Source: Pelagibius sp.
GTDB lineage: Bacteria > Pseudomonadota > Alphaproteobacteria > Kiloniellales > Kiloniellaceae
Length of the DNA: 64,000 nucleotides
Direction: 5' to 3'
NCBI RefSeq assembly: GCF_028281305.1
Contig: NZ_JANQKD010000015.1
Span: 1-64,000, forward strand
Shown here in pieces: positions 51,888-60,992 of this stretch. A program made the translations under genes and the position numbers. The notes beneath the pieces are model-generated. The model saw only the letters and a program-made list of their open reading frames with translations, searched no databases and was not told the origin of the DNA. Numbering within the stretch: position 1 is the stretch's first letter; each line of letters begins with the position of its first letter.

Positions 51888-52172
51888 TCAATCGTAATAG
51901 GTCTTCTCGGCGCTCTTGGACTCCGGATTGCGCGCCGTCGCCGAAGCAGACGTGCTCGAAGTAACCGGGGCCGTGCGGCGGCGTTTCATCAGACGCCGCA
52001 AGGGCCAGATCAGGAGGAACAGCAGAGCCGCCGCAACAGCCGCCACGACGCCCCAGAGCGCCCCGAGCAGGGAAAGACCCGCACCGGGTCCGATGTAGGC
52101 GAGTGCTGGCGCGGTCCAGGCCAGCGACAGGACGAGACCCAGGCCGGTCGCCGCGAGTGGATTCCGGTTCAT
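51888..52172 (-). CDS. Small membrane protein, GPGAG type
   Basis: A 94-residue protein with signal-like N-terminus (about 8-24, ALAYIGPGAG), one transmembrane helix (ALWGVVAAVAAALLFLLI) and a basic, Ser/Thr-rich tail. ATG 52172 overlaps the stop of the arylsulfotransferase-like gene (ATGA) and follows GAGGAGAGGAG. The YIGPGAG motif recurs in small proteins near sulfate and phosphate ester enzymes; role unknown. Confidence 0.7.
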   Translation of the reverse strand: MNRNPLAATGLGLVLSLAWTAPALAYIGPGAGLSLLGALWGVVAAVAAALLFLLIWPLRRLMKRRRTAPVTSSTSASATARNPESKSAEKTYYD

Positions 52173-53614
52173 TGCGCGCTCCTCTCCTCTTCCTTTCTTT
52201 GAAGGGCCTCGTGAAAGGCCGGCTGCAGATCGTCCGCAGCGATCCGCTGGCCCCAGGAAACGACCGGCAGGATGACCTGGTCCGGGTCCTCGGGGTGTCG
52301 GGCACGGATGGGATTGATGAACTCCCATACGATGCGGCCGTCCTCGGTAACCTCGAACAGCCGGCCGCCGGTCGACTCGGTGATCAGCGTGTTACCGTTC
52401 GGCAGGCGCTGCTGGGCGGCGCGGACCCGGCTTTCGAAGGGCTGCTCGGCGCTGCCGGCGTAGACCCAGACCTCCTCCCCGGTCAGGGGGTCGATCTCGA
52501 TCACCCGGGATTCACCGCCCTGTCCAAAGTGGCCGATGTTGTCGAACAGCAGGATGTTGCCGTTCGGCAGGACATCGGGATCGTGCTGGCCCAGCCAGGC
52601 GCCGCGCAGGGCCCAGACGATCTTTTCCTGCTCCAGGTCGAGGACCGCGATGCTGTCGATGTCGCGGAACGACAGCAGCACCTGCCCCTCTTCCGCAAAG
52701 GGCAGCACGGCGGCCATCTCCGCGTCGATGTAGTCGATGTTGTTGGTGTGGATAAAATCGTGCTTGTTGAACCACGTCACCCGGTGCAGCAGGCGCGCAT
52801 AGTCGGAATTGACCAGGGCATCGAGGATGGAGACCCGCTTTTCCTCCTCGCCGTCCGGCGACAGCACCACCACGAAGTCGTCCAGCCGCGGCACGGTCAG
52901 CTGCGGGAAGTCTTCATAGGTCGTGCGGCGCATCTTGTGAATCAGCGTGTAAACCCGCCCGTCGTCGGCAATGTCCAGATCGTGGTGTGTCTGACCGAGA
53001 TAGGACCAGAGCACATTGGACTCGCTGTCGAGCTTCACGAGGCCATAGCCCCAGGGCGTGTCGCCTGTTGCGACGAAGAGCGCCAGCAGGTCGCCGTTCG
53101 GCTGCATCATTGCTTTGCGCCAATACAGGAAGGGGTCCGGCTGCGGCTCGACAATCGGCGAGTCTTCGGCCGACCAGATGGCGCTGTAAGGCAGTTGCCA
53201 GGAATGGATCAGCCTGCCTTCCATGGAAAACAGGAAGGCCTCGCTGCCATGGCCGGAGGTGTAAAGCGTATAGCCCGGAAAGGCACTCGCGGGATCGTGG
53301 ATCGTCACCCCCTGGTCCGGCCGGCGTTCGGGCATCCAGAAGTCCGATGTCAAAGGGTCGCGCGAAGCGCGCGTCTTGTCGATCAGCGCCTTGCCGCCAC
53401 GGTAGGCATCGCTGAGGGGGCCGGCGGGGAACACGTTGGTGAGGATCACCATCGCCCCGCCCAGAAAACTGAGGAACAAAAGGGCGATCACGAAGGCCGG
53501 CAGGGCGATGCGATCGATCAGCGGCGGCGGCAGCGGACGCAGTTCCGGTCCCTGCCGGTGCTCGCGTCTCTCACGCCGCCCGGGGGCGGACTCCGCCATC
53601 GAACCGCTAGCCAA
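52169..53614 (-). CDS. Arylsulfotransferase-like (ASST) beta-propeller protein
   Basis: A 481-residue protein, membrane-anchored by one helix (about 37-60, ALPAFVIALLFLSFLGGAM), with an extracytoplasmic six-bladed propeller of the ASST type. Segments include HSWQLPYSAIW, MMQPNGDLLALF, HHDLDIADDGRVYTLIHK, QHDPDVLPNGNILLFDN and QRLPNGNTLITES; several His residues could be the catalytic one. The ASST family transfers sulfate between phenols without PAPS. First gene of the operon ending with the sulfotransferase. Start may be ATG 53614 or 53599. Confidence 0.82.
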   Translation of the reverse strand: MASGSMAESAPGRRERREHRQGPELRPLPPPLIDRIALPAFVIALLFLSFLGGAMVILTNVFPAGPLSDAYRGGKALIDKTRASRDPLTSDFWMPERRPDQGVTIHDPASAFPGYTLYTSGHGSEAFLFSMEGRLIHSWQLPYSAIWSAEDSPIVEPQPDPFLYWRKAMMQPNGDLLALFVATGDTPWGYGLVKLDSESNVLWSYLGQTHHDLDIADDGRVYTLIHKMRRTTYEDFPQLTVPRLDDFVVVLSPDGEEEKRVSILDALVNSDYARLLHRVTWFNKHDFIHTNNIDYIDAEMAAVLPFAEEGQVLLSFRDIDSIAVLDLEQEKIVWALRGAWLGQHDPDVLPNGNILLFDNIGHFGQGGESRVIEIDPLTGEEVWVYAGSAEQPFESRVRAAQQRLPNGNTLITESTGGRLFEVTEDGRIVWEFINPIRARHPEDPDQVILPVVSWGQRIAADDLQPAFHEALQRKEEERSAQ

Positions 53615-53767
53615 GGTCCGCTCTTTCTCTTGATTGCGTGACGCAAGAGTCGTGGCGGTATTCTGGCCAAAGGGCGAGGATCAAAGATCGGGCAAGCTGC
53701 AAGGGTCGAACCTCCTGGGAGAATGGACCCCCAGGCGGTTGCCTTTATTCCCGTGAATCTCCCGGAT

Positions 53768-54082
53768 TCAGGTGCCTGTGGCCCTGTCCCCTGTGCCCCT
53801 GTCCAGAAGCCAGCAGTCCACCGTCTTCCCGGTCACCCAGGGGCCAACCTTGTCGTCGAAGTCAGCGAAGTGATCGCTTGCAAGGTGAAGATCGAAGGCC
53901 GCCTTGTCAGCGTAGATCTCATAGAGGAAGAAGCGGGTGTCCATGCTCTGGTCTCTGCTCACGTCGAAGCGATAACAAGCCCTCTCGCGGCTGAGGGAGA
54001 CCTCGGCCTGGCGGAGAACCGCGGCGCGGAAGTCTTCCGCGAAATCCGGCTCCACCTCGAAAACGACCGTCACCACGAACAT
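53768..54082 (-). CDS. Antibiotic biosynthesis monooxygenase (ABM) family protein
   Basis: A 104-residue dimeric alpha-beta barrel protein (LsrG/YgiN-like): starts MFVVTVVFEVEPDFAEDF, contains DVSRDQSMDTRFFLYEIYAD and FDLHLASDHFADF. Members act as cofactor-free monooxygenases or isomerases on quinol or small metabolites. It lies 31 bases from the acid-sugar kinase gene on the same strand and is probably part of that catabolic unit. The C-terminal DRGTGDRATGT tail is repetitive. Confidence 0.78.
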   Translation of the reverse strand: MFVVTVVFEVEPDFAEDFRAAVLRQAEVSLSRERACYRFDVSRDQSMDTRFFLYEIYADKAAFDLHLASDHFADFDDKVGPWVTGKTVDCWLLDRGTGDRATGT

Positions 54083-54113
54083 CGCTGCGTCCTCTTACCT
54101 CTCGGCCCGTCTT

Positions 54114-55379
54114 TCAAGACAAAAGGTCCCAAGCCTTCACAAAGAAGTCCGGCGCGCCGAAGTTTCCGGACTTCAGGGCCAGCGCCAGGGACGGTGTGCC
54201 TGCGGCGACGGTCCAGGGGACACCCGGATCGATCTCCGGCCCGATCTCCAGCACCCGGACACCGAGCGCCTGGACAACGGCGCCGGAGGTCTCGCCGCCG
54301 GCAACGATCAGGCGCCGCACCCCCTGGTCGACCAAGCCGCAGGCGACCTGGGCCAAAGCCTCTTCCACGAGGGCGCCTGCCGCGTCCCGGCCCAAGCGGT
54401 CCTGGACGCTGCGCACCGTCTCCGGCGCGGCCGTCGAATACACGAGCAGCGGTCCCTCACCGCCCTGCTCTGCCGCCCAGGCCAGGATCTCCGCCACGCC
54501 GGTCTGACCGGACGCGAGGTCTTGCGGATCGACCCGCAATGCAGGAACGCCCGCCGCCCGCGCCTCGGCCACCTGTTCCTGGGTGGCCGCCGAGCAGGAC
54601 CCGGCCAGAATGGCCGCGCGGCCCTTGGGCGGCGCAAACCCGGCCACCGGATCGTCGGAAGCGATCTGGCCGCGGCGGCGGAAGGTCTCCGGCAGGCCGA
54701 TCGCCACCCCGGACCCGCCGGTTATGAGCGGCAGCTCGGCGGCCGCTTCGCCGATGGTATGAAGATGACGATCACTGACCGCATCGACGATGGCGATGGC
54801 CGTCCCCGCCTCTTCCGCCTCGCGAAAGGCCTCGGTCAGCACGTCAGCGCCGCGGTCGACGACGTCAAAGGGCACAAGCCCGACGGAACGCCCTGTCTGG
54901 CGGCTCAGCACGGAAACCAGGTTGGGATCGCGCATCGGCGTCAGCGGGTGATCCTTCAAAGGGCTGTCGGAGAGCAGCAGGTTGCCGACGAAAAGGTGCC
55001 CCAGGTAGACCGTGCGCCCCGTCGCGGGAAAGGCGGGGCAGGCCAGCGTGAAGGAACAGTCCAGGCGCTCCATCAGCGCCTCGGTCACCGGCCCGATGTT
55101 GCCCCGGTCCGTGGAATCGAAGGTCGAGCAGTACTTGAAGAAGAGCTGGCGCGCGCCGGCAGCCAGCAGCGCCTCCGCACTGGCAAGCGACTGCGCGACC
55201 GCTTCTTCGGCCGGAATGGTGCGGGACTTCAGGGCCACCACGACAGCGTCCGCCTGCGGCAGGCTGCCCGCGTCATCGGGTACGCCGATGACCTGAAGCG
55301 TCCGCATGCCGCCCCGCATCAGCATCAGCGCCAGATCGGTGGCGCCCGTCAGATCATCGGCAATGCAGCCCAGCAACAT
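54114..55379 (-). CDS. otnK: Four-carbon acid sugar kinase, DUF1537/OtnK family
   Basis: A 421-residue kinase that phosphorylates a four-carbon acid sugar such as 3-oxo-tetronate or threonate. The N-terminal substrate domain begins GCIADDLTGATDLALML and has FFKYCSTFDSTDRGNIGPV; the C-terminal nucleotide domain has ILAGSCSAATQEQ and the glycine-rich IVAGGETSGAVVQAL. ATG 55379 is chosen because family members begin close to GCIADD; a GTG at 55400 also exists. Divergent from an isopropylmalate-dehydrogenase-like gene across a palindromic operator. Confidence 0.85.
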   Translation of the reverse strand: MLLGCIADDLTGATDLALMLMRGGMRTLQVIGVPDDAGSLPQADAVVVALKSRTIPAEEAVAQSLASAEALLAAGARQLFFKYCSTFDSTDRGNIGPVTEALMERLDCSFTLACPAFPATGRTVYLGHLFVGNLLLSDSPLKDHPLTPMRDPNLVSVLSRQTGRSVGLVPFDVVDRGADVLTEAFREAEEAGTAIAIVDAVSDRHLHTIGEAAAELPLITGGSGVAIGLPETFRRRGQIASDDPVAGFAPPKGRAAILAGSCSAATQEQVAEARAAGVPALRVDPQDLASGQTGVAEILAWAAEQGGEGPLLVYSTAAPETVRSVQDRLGRDAAGALVEEALAQVACGLVDQGVRRLIVAGGETSGAVVQALGVRVLEIGPEIDPGVPWTVAAGTPSLALALKSGNFGAPDFFVKAWDLLS

Positions 55380-55483
55380 GCGGCGACTCAGGCTCTGCAC
55401 ACAGGGCGGTGCGGCTCAGGCGATCGTCCCCGCCCTTGCCCAAAGGCACCGGAAATGAGAGGAAACGATTGGCGCTGGAATAT

Positions 55484-55505
55484 ATGCATGCTTTAATGTA
55501 TGCAT
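55484..55505. promoter_or_regulatory. Palindromic operator between divergent catabolic genes
   Basis: ATGCAT at 55484-55489 and again at 55500-55505, spacer 10, set in AT-rich DNA (TATGCATGC and GTATGCATTA). It lies between the kinase and dehydrogenase starts and is a likely binding site for the FCD-GntR regulator at 57880. Confidence 0.55.
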
Positions 55506-55601
55506 TATCTTCAATGAAAGTGCAAGGCTGTGGCTCCCGGCGTGCCGCGCTGAGCGACGCCCGTGCGAGCATATGGACCTGTGGGAGTAGATGGAATCAA
55601 C

Positions 55602-56723
55602 ATGAGCGGGAAGACGAGCCTCGAAATTGCGGTCTTTGAGGGTGACGGCATCGGCACCGAAATCATGCAGCCTTGCCTCGACCTCTTGTCGGCAGTGACC
55701 GAGACTGTGGGCGGTTTCGGGCTGACGTTCAAGTCCCTGCCCGCCGGTGCCGGCACTTACAGCCGGGAGGGAACCGCGCTGCCGCCGGCCTCGCTGCAGG
55801 CCGCCCGCAACGCGGATGCCATCCTGCTGGCCGCCATGGGCTTGCCCGACATCCGCTATCCCGACGGAACCGAGGTGGCCCCGCAGTTGGACCTGCGCTT
55901 CGAGTTCGGTCTCTACGCCGGGGTCCGGCCTGTGCGCAGCGTCGCCGGCACGCCGGCGGTCCTGGCGGACCCGCGTGCCGCCGGTCTCGACTTCGTTCTG
56001 GTCCGGGAATCGACCGAGGGCCTCTTCGCCGCCCGCGGCAAGGGAAGTGTGGAGAACGACAGCGAAGCCCGCGACACCCAGGTCATCACCCGCGCCGTCT
56101 GCGAACGGCTGTTCGACTTCGCTTTCAAGCTGGCCGGCGAGCGCAAGGCGGCGGGACTGCCCGGGCGCGTGACCTGCGTCGACAAGGCGAACGTGTTCAC
56201 CTCCTTCGCTTTCTTCCGCAAGGTTTTCGATGAACGCGCGGCGCTGCATCCGGACATCGGCTCCGACCATGCCTACATCGACGCAACCGCGCTGAACATG
56301 GTCCGCCACCCCTGGGACTTTGACGTTCTGGTGACCGAGAACATGTTCGGCGACATCCTCTCCGACCTCGGCGCCGGGCTGATCGGCGGCATGGGCATGG
56401 CCCCCTCCGCCGACATCGGCGACGAGCATGCGGTTTTCCAGCCCTGCCACGGCAGCGCACCCGACATCGCCGGACAGGGCAAGGCAAACCCGACAGCCAT
56501 GTTCCTTTCCGGCGCCATGATGCTGGACTGGCTGGCGGTCCGCGAAAGCCTGCCGGCCTGCGCGCAGGCCGCGGCGATGATCCGCAAGGCGGTCGACCGC
56601 GTTTTCGCCTCCGGCGCGGTGGTGCCTTTCGATCTCGGTGGGTCGTCCGGCACCCTGGCTGTGACCGAAGCGGTGATGGCGGCGCTGCGCGACCCCGAGG
56701 CCGCGGCAGTGGCTGCGATCTGA
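55602..56723 (+). CDS. Isopropylmalate/isocitrate dehydrogenase family enzyme
   Basis: A 373-residue NAD-dependent beta-decarboxylating dehydrogenase. Family marks: FEGDGIGTEI, DLRFEFGLYAGVRPV, VRESTEGLFAARGKG, CVDKANVFTSFAFFR (catalytic Lys) and DVLVTENMFGDILSDLGAG (metal Asp). Not expected to be LeuB because no leu genes are near. Divergent from a DUF1537 kinase and clustered with a Gfo/Idh/MocA enzyme and a GntR regulator, it may oxidise a phosphorylated acid sugar, as PdxA2 does for 4-phosphothreonate. ATG 55602 gives the family start. Confidence 0.85.
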   Translation: MSGKTSLEIAVFEGDGIGTEIMQPCLDLLSAVTETVGGFGLTFKSLPAGAGTYSREGTALPPASLQAARNADAILLAAMGLPDIRYPDGTEVAPQLDLRFEFGLYAGVRPVRSVAGTPAVLADPRAAGLDFVLVRESTEGLFAARGKGSVENDSEARDTQVITRAVCERLFDFAFKLAGERKAAGLPGRVTCVDKANVFTSFAFFRKVFDERAALHPDIGSDHAYIDATALNMVRHPWDFDVLVTENMFGDILSDLGAGLIGGMGMAPSADIGDEHAVFQPCHGSAPDIAGQGKANPTAMFLSGAMMLDWLAVRESLPACAQAAAMIRKAVDRVFASGAVVPFDLGGSSGTLAVTEAVMAALRDPEAAAVAAI

Positions 56724-56750
56724 AGCCGGCGCGACGCGGAGCGACACGGC

Positions 56751-57782
56751 GTGGCAGGACAGGACGCGCTCAGACTTGGGACCGTCGGCACCGGCTATTT
56801 CAGCCAGTTTCACTACGACGGCTGGGCCCGGATTGCAGAAGCGCGGCTGGTCGGTGTCTGCGACCGCGACGCCGTCGGCGCCCAAAAGGTGGCCGAGATG
56901 CACGGCGCCACGCCCTATGTCAGCGTGGCGGAAATGCTGGCCCAGGAGAACCTTGACCTGCTGGATATCATCGCCCCGCCGCCGGCCCACCTGGACCTCA
57001 TCCGGCAGGCGGCAGCACGCAAAGTGGCCGTCATCTGCCAGAAGCCCTTTTGCCAGACCCTCGAAGAGGCCGAGGAAGCCGTCACCCTCTGCGAGGAAGC
57101 CGGCGTTCTGCTGGTGGTTCACGAGAACTTCCGCTTCCAGCCCTGGCATCAAAAGGCCCGCGCGCTGATCGAAGAAGGCCGCCTTGGCCGGATCTACCAG
57201 GCCGGGTTTCGCCTGCGGCCCGGCGACGGCCAGGGACCGGAAGCGTATCTGGACCGCCAGCCCTATTTCCAGAAGATGGAGCGCTTTCTCGTGCACGAGA
57301 CGGCGATCCACCTGATCGACGTCTTCCGCTTTCTGCTGGGCGAGGCAACGGGCGTCTATGCCGCGCTGCGCCGGCTGAACCCGGCGATTGCCGGCGAAGA
57401 TGCCGGTTTCATCCTGCTGGACTTCGAAGACGGCGCCCGCGGGCTGTTCGACGGCAACCGGCTGGCCGATCATGCGGCGGAAAACCGGCGCCTGACCATG
57501 GGAGAAATGCTGATTGAGGGCTCCGGAGGCAGCCTGCGGTTGGATGGGGAGGGGCGGCTCTACCTCCGCCCCTTTGGCGGCAACATGGAGGAAGTGATCA
57601 CCTATCCCTGGGAGAACAAGGGTTTCGGCGGGGATTGCGTGTTCCACCTGCAGCGCCACGTGGTCGACCATCTGCTGTCCGGCAGTCCTGTCATGAACGC
57701 CGGCCGCGACTACCTGGCCAATCTGCGCATCGAGGAAGCCGTGTACGAATCCGACCGCCTGGGACGCCGCATCCCGCTTTAG
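56751..57782 (+). CDS. Gfo/Idh/MocA family oxidoreductase
   Basis: A 343-residue NAD(P)-dependent sugar or inositol-type dehydrogenase. N-terminal Rossmann motif LGTVGTGYFSQFHYDGW, catalytic Lys in VICQKPFCQTLEEAEEA and the HETAIHLIDVFRFLLG segment, whose His is the usual second catalytic residue. GTG 56751 starts the frame 27 bases after the dehydrogenase gene. Same operon as the isopropylmalate-dehydrogenase-like gene. Confidence 0.88.
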   Translation: MAGQDALRLGTVGTGYFSQFHYDGWARIAEARLVGVCDRDAVGAQKVAEMHGATPYVSVAEMLAQENLDLLDIIAPPPAHLDLIRQAAARKVAVICQKPFCQTLEEAEEAVTLCEEAGVLLVVHENFRFQPWHQKARALIEEGRLGRIYQAGFRLRPGDGQGPEAYLDRQPYFQKMERFLVHETAIHLIDVFRFLLGEATGVYAALRRLNPAIAGEDAGFILLDFEDGARGLFDGNRLADHAAENRRLTMGEMLIEGSGGSLRLDGEGRLYLRPFGGNMEEVITYPWENKGFGGDCVFHLQRHVVDHLLSGSPVMNAGRDYLANLRIEEAVYESDRLGRRIPL

Positions 57783-57879
57783 CCCTGCCCGAGAGGCGGC
57801 CCGGTGGCGTTCGACCCGGCCGGTGGGCTAGACTCACGGGCGTCGCAGCAATTTGAAGGGGTCAACGCGCGCGAAAGAG

Positions 57880-58611
57880 ATGACCAGTCTGGACAAATCC
57901 CGCCCGCCCGCCGCCAAGGCGGGCACCAAGACCGCTGCAGCCGACGGCAACCAGCGCCTCTCCCAGTCGGAGCGCGCCTATCAGGAGCTGAAACGCCGCA
58001 TTCTCGATAACGAGATGCCGGCTGGGTTCCAGGCGCTGGAGCAGGAACTGGCCGAGCTGCTCGGCATGAGCCGGACCCCGGTGCGCGAAGCCCTGATCCG
58101 CCTGGCCAAGGAAGGGATCGTCGAGGTTCGCCCCCGCCATGGCATGCGCATCCTGCCGATTTCGGTCGCCGACATGCGGGAGATCTACGAGATCCTGACG
58201 GGCCTGGAATCGACCGCGGCGGAGATCGTCGCGGAGCGTGGGCTTGATCCCGACCGCCTTGCCGTCCTGCGCCAGGCGGTGGACGACATGGACAGCGCCC
58301 TGGCCACGGACGACCTGAAGGCCTGGGCCGAGGCCGACGAGCGCTTTCACAATCTGCTGGTGGAATACAGCGGCAATGAGCGGCTGCGCGTCTGGGTGAA
58401 CACCTGCCGCGATCAGGCCCATCGCGCCCGCATGGCGACGCTGCGGCTCCGGCCCAAGCCGGTGGACTCAAACAAGGATCACGCTGCCGTGGTGGATGCC
58501 ATTGAGCGGCAGGACGGTGAGGCCGCGCGGCGGCTGCATCATCAGCACCGCCGCCGGGCCGGCGCCATGCTGGTCGAACTGCTGGAACTGCACGGCATCA
58601 CCCAGCTCTGA
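57880..58611 (+). CDS. GntR family regulator, FCD domain
   Basis: A 243-residue regulator. Winged HTH about residues 33-95 (AYQELKRRILDNEMP, LAELLGMSRTPVREALIRL) and an all-helical FCD ligand domain with the Asp/His metal ligands (DERFHNLLVEYSGN and later DHAAVVDAI). Probably represses the kinase/dehydrogenase genes through the ATGCAT dyad at 55484 until an acid-sugar ligand binds. ATG 57880 is chosen over a TTG nine codons upstream; no strong ribosome site in either case. Confidence 0.9.
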   Translation: MTSLDKSRPPAAKAGTKTAAADGNQRLSQSERAYQELKRRILDNEMPAGFQALEQELAELLGMSRTPVREALIRLAKEGIVEVRPRHGMRILPISVADMREIYEILTGLESTAAEIVAERGLDPDRLAVLRQAVDDMDSALATDDLKAWAEADERFHNLLVEYSGNERLRVWVNTCRDQAHRARMATLRLRPKPVDSNKDHAAVVDAIERQDGEAARRLHHQHRRRAGAMLVELLELHGITQL

Positions 58612-58626
58612 CGCCGGGGCCGCGCC

Positions 58627-59655
58627 TTAGGCGGCCCAGTCCAGCACCACCTTGCCGCTCTGGCCGGAGCGCATGACCGTAAAGGCCTCCTGGAAATCGC
58701 TCACCGGGAAGCTGTGGGTGACGATGCGGTCGACCGCGAGGCCGGATTCCAACATCGCGATCATCTTGTACCAGGTCTCGAACATCTCCCGGCCGTAGAT
58801 CGCCTTGATGGTCAGGGCCTTGAAGATCACGGGGTTCCAGTCGAAGGGCCGAGCCTCCGCCGGAATGCCCAGCAACGCGATCCGCCCACCCATCATCATC
58901 AGGTCGATCATCTGGTCGAAGGCAGTGGGAACGCCCGACATCTCGAACCCGACGTCGAATCCTTCCTTCATCTTCAGCTCCGCCATGACGTCGCGCAGGT
59001 CCTCCTTGGCGACGTTGACGGGCCGCAGGTCGGTGATCTGCTGCGCCAGGGAGAGCCGGTACTCGTTGACATCGGTCAGGACGACGTTGCGAGCGCCGAC
59101 ATGCCGCGCGATGGCAGCGGCCATGATGCCGATGGGCCCGGCGCCGGTGATCAGGACGTCCTCCCCCACCAGGTCGAAGGTCAAAGCCGTGTGTACGGCA
59201 TTGCCGAGCGGGTCGAGGACGGCGCCGATGTCGTCCGAGAGGTGATCGGGCAGCGGCACCACGTTGAACGCGGGCAACACAAGATACTCGGCAAAGGCGC
59301 CCGGCAGGTTCACCCCGACGCCGCGGGTGTCGGGGTCGAGGTGAAAACGCCCGGCCCGGGCATTGCGGCTGCGCCCGCCGATGATGTGGCCTTCGCCGGA
59401 AACCCGCTGACCGATCTTGAGGTCGCGCACATTGGCGCCGAGTTCGGCGATCTCGCCGCAGTATTCGTGGCCGATGGTCAGCGGCACCGGTACCGTCTTC
59501 GCCGCCCAGGCATCCCAGTTGTAGATATGGACGTCGGTGCCGCAGATTGCGGTCTTGCGGATCTTGATCAGCACCTCGTCGGAGCCGACCTTGGGCTGAG
59601 GCTGCTCGCCCAGCCAGATGCCCGGCTCAGGCCTTTCCTTGATCAGGGCTTTCAT
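58627..59655 (-). CDS. tdh: L-threonine 3-dehydrogenase
   Basis: Oxidises L-threonine to 2-amino-3-oxobutanoate with NAD, the first step of threonine breakdown. A 342-residue zinc alcohol dehydrogenase: catalytic zinc Cys in [24 protein letters not shown], and the Rossmann [13 protein letters not shown]. The structural zinc lobe looks reduced compared with E. coli Tdh (residues after [10 protein letters not shown]). AAGGAGG precedes ATG 59655. It follows kbl, its metabolic partner, as in E. coli. Confidence 0.92.
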   Translation of the reverse strand: MKALIKERPEPGIWLGEQPQPKVGSDEVLIKIRKTAICGTDVHIYNWDAWAAKTVPVPLTIGHEYCGEIAELGANVRDLKIGQRVSGEGHIIGGRSRNARAGRFHLDPDTRGVGVNLPGAFAEYLVLPAFNVVPLPDHLSDDIGAVLDPLGNAVHTALTFDLVGEDVLITGAGPIGIMAAAIARHVGARNVVLTDVNEYRLSLAQQITDLRPVNVAKEDLRDVMAELKMKEGFDVGFEMSGVPTAFDQMIDLMMMGGRIALLGIPAEARPFDWNPVIFKALTIKAIYGREMFETWYKMIAMLESGLAVDRIVTHSFPVSDFQEAFTVMRSGQSGKVVLDWAA

Positions 59656-59694
59656 GGACGCCTCCTTGGGCCGTCTGCTTGAATGGTGCGGCGT

Positions 59695-60882
59695 CTAGAT
59701 CACGCCCAGCTCGCGGCCGGTCTGGGTAAAGGCATCGATTGCCCGGTCGAGCTGGTCGTCCGTCAGGCCCGCAGACATCTGGGTGCGGATGCGGGCCTGG
59801 CCCTTGGGCACCACCGGATAGAAAAACCCGGTGACGTAGATCCCACGCTCATAGAGCTTCGCCGCCATGTCCTGGGCGAGGCCGGCCTCCCCCAGCATCA
59901 CCGGGATGATCGGATGCTCCCCCTTCAACAGGCGGAAGCCGGCGGCGGTCAACCCGGCGCGGAAACGCCCGGCGTTGGCGGTCAGCCGCGCCCGTAGGTC
60001 GTCGCCCTGGCGCACCAGTTCGATCGCCTTGCGCGCCGCCCCCACGATGGGCGGCGGCAGCGAGTTGGAGAAGAGGTATGGTCGCGAACGTTGGCGCAGC
60101 AGATCGACAATCGGCTGCGCGGCAGCGATGTAACCGCCCGCCGAACCGCCGAGGGCTTTGCCGAGCGTGCCGGTCAGAATGTCCACCTCAACCCCGTAGT
60201 GGGCGCCGGTGCCCCGGCCCCCCGGACCCAGCACGCCGGTCGAATGGCAGTCGTCCACCAGGACCAGGGCCTCGAACTGGTCGGCCAGGCGGCGGATGGA
60301 GGGCAGGTCGGCCAGGTAGCCGTCCATGGAGAAGACGCCGTCGGTGGCGATCAGGATGCGCCGCGCCCCGGCTTCCCGCGCCTCGCGCAGGCGGCTTTCC
60401 AGTTCGGTCATGTCGCCGTTGGCGTAGCGGTAACGCTTGGCCTTGCAGAGGCGGATACCATCGATGATGGAGGCATGGTTGAGTGCATCGGAAACCACCG
60501 CGTCCTCCGGCCCCAGCAGCGGCTCGAACACACCGCCGTTGGCATCGAAACAGGCGGCATAGAGGATCGCATCGTCATGGCCGAGGAAGGTGGCGATCTC
60601 CTGTTCCAGCAACCGGTGCTGGTCCTGGGTACCGCAGATGAAGCGGACCGAGGCCATGCCGAGGCCGTAGTGGTCAAGCGCCTCCTTCGCCGCGGCGATC
60701 AGCGCCGGGTGATTGGCCAACCCCAGATAATTGTTGGCACAGAGGTTGATTTCGCTGCGCGCCGCGCCGTTTTCCGCAACCGCGATTTCCGCGCCCTGCG
60801 GCGAAGCAATCGGCCGCTCCACCTTGTAGAGGTTGTCGGCCCGAATGGCGTCGAGTTCGGCACGGATATCGTCGAGGATCAT
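59695..60882 (-). CDS. kbl: Glycine C-acetyltransferase
   Basis: Converts 2-amino-3-oxobutanoate and CoA to glycine and acetyl-CoA. A 395-residue PLP enzyme of the alpha-oxoamine synthase family: [43 protein letters not shown] and the PLP-binding Lys in [14 protein letters not shown]. First gene of the kbl-tdh pair; an operator-like dyad lies just upstream. Confidence 0.95.
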   Translation of the reverse strand: MILDDIRAELDAIRADNLYKVERPIASPQGAEIAVAENGAARSEINLCANNYLGLANHPALIAAAKEALDHYGLGMASVRFICGTQDQHRLLEQEIATFLGHDDAILYAACFDANGGVFEPLLGPEDAVVSDALNHASIIDGIRLCKAKRYRYANGDMTELESRLREAREAGARRILIATDGVFSMDGYLADLPSIRRLADQFEALVLVDDCHSTGVLGPGGRGTGAHYGVEVDILTGTLGKALGGSAGGYIAAAQPIVDLLRQRSRPYLFSNSLPPPIVGAARKAIELVRQGDDLRARLTANAGRFRAGLTAAGFRLLKGEHPIIPVMLGEAGLAQDMAAKLYERGIYVTGFFYPVVPKGQARIRTQMSAGLTDDQLDRAIDAFTQTGRELGVI

Positions 60883-60933
60883 GGCTCTGGTCCCTATCTC
60901 GCCTCGGTTTCTGGCATCCGGGGCGGCTACGTG

Positions 60934-60963
60934 ATAATGGACATTATTCCGCTATGACGGAAT
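60934..60963. promoter_or_regulatory. Operator-like dyads upstream of kbl
   Basis: ATAATG-GA-CATTAT (60934-60947) and ATTCCG-N6-CGGAAT (60946-60963) overlap in the gap between the regulator stop and the kbl start. CTATGACGGA at 60952-60961 recurs as CTATAACGGA at 61624-61633 upstream of the regulator gene, as expected for shared control and autoregulation. Confidence 0.5.
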
Positions 60964-60992
60964 TATCAACCCGATCCTGATGGTGAACAGCC

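Noticed and set aside
55602..56723. Assignment as leuB (3-isopropylmalate dehydrogenase)
   Set aside because: No leu genes nearby and the context is acid-sugar catabolism, so only the family is named.
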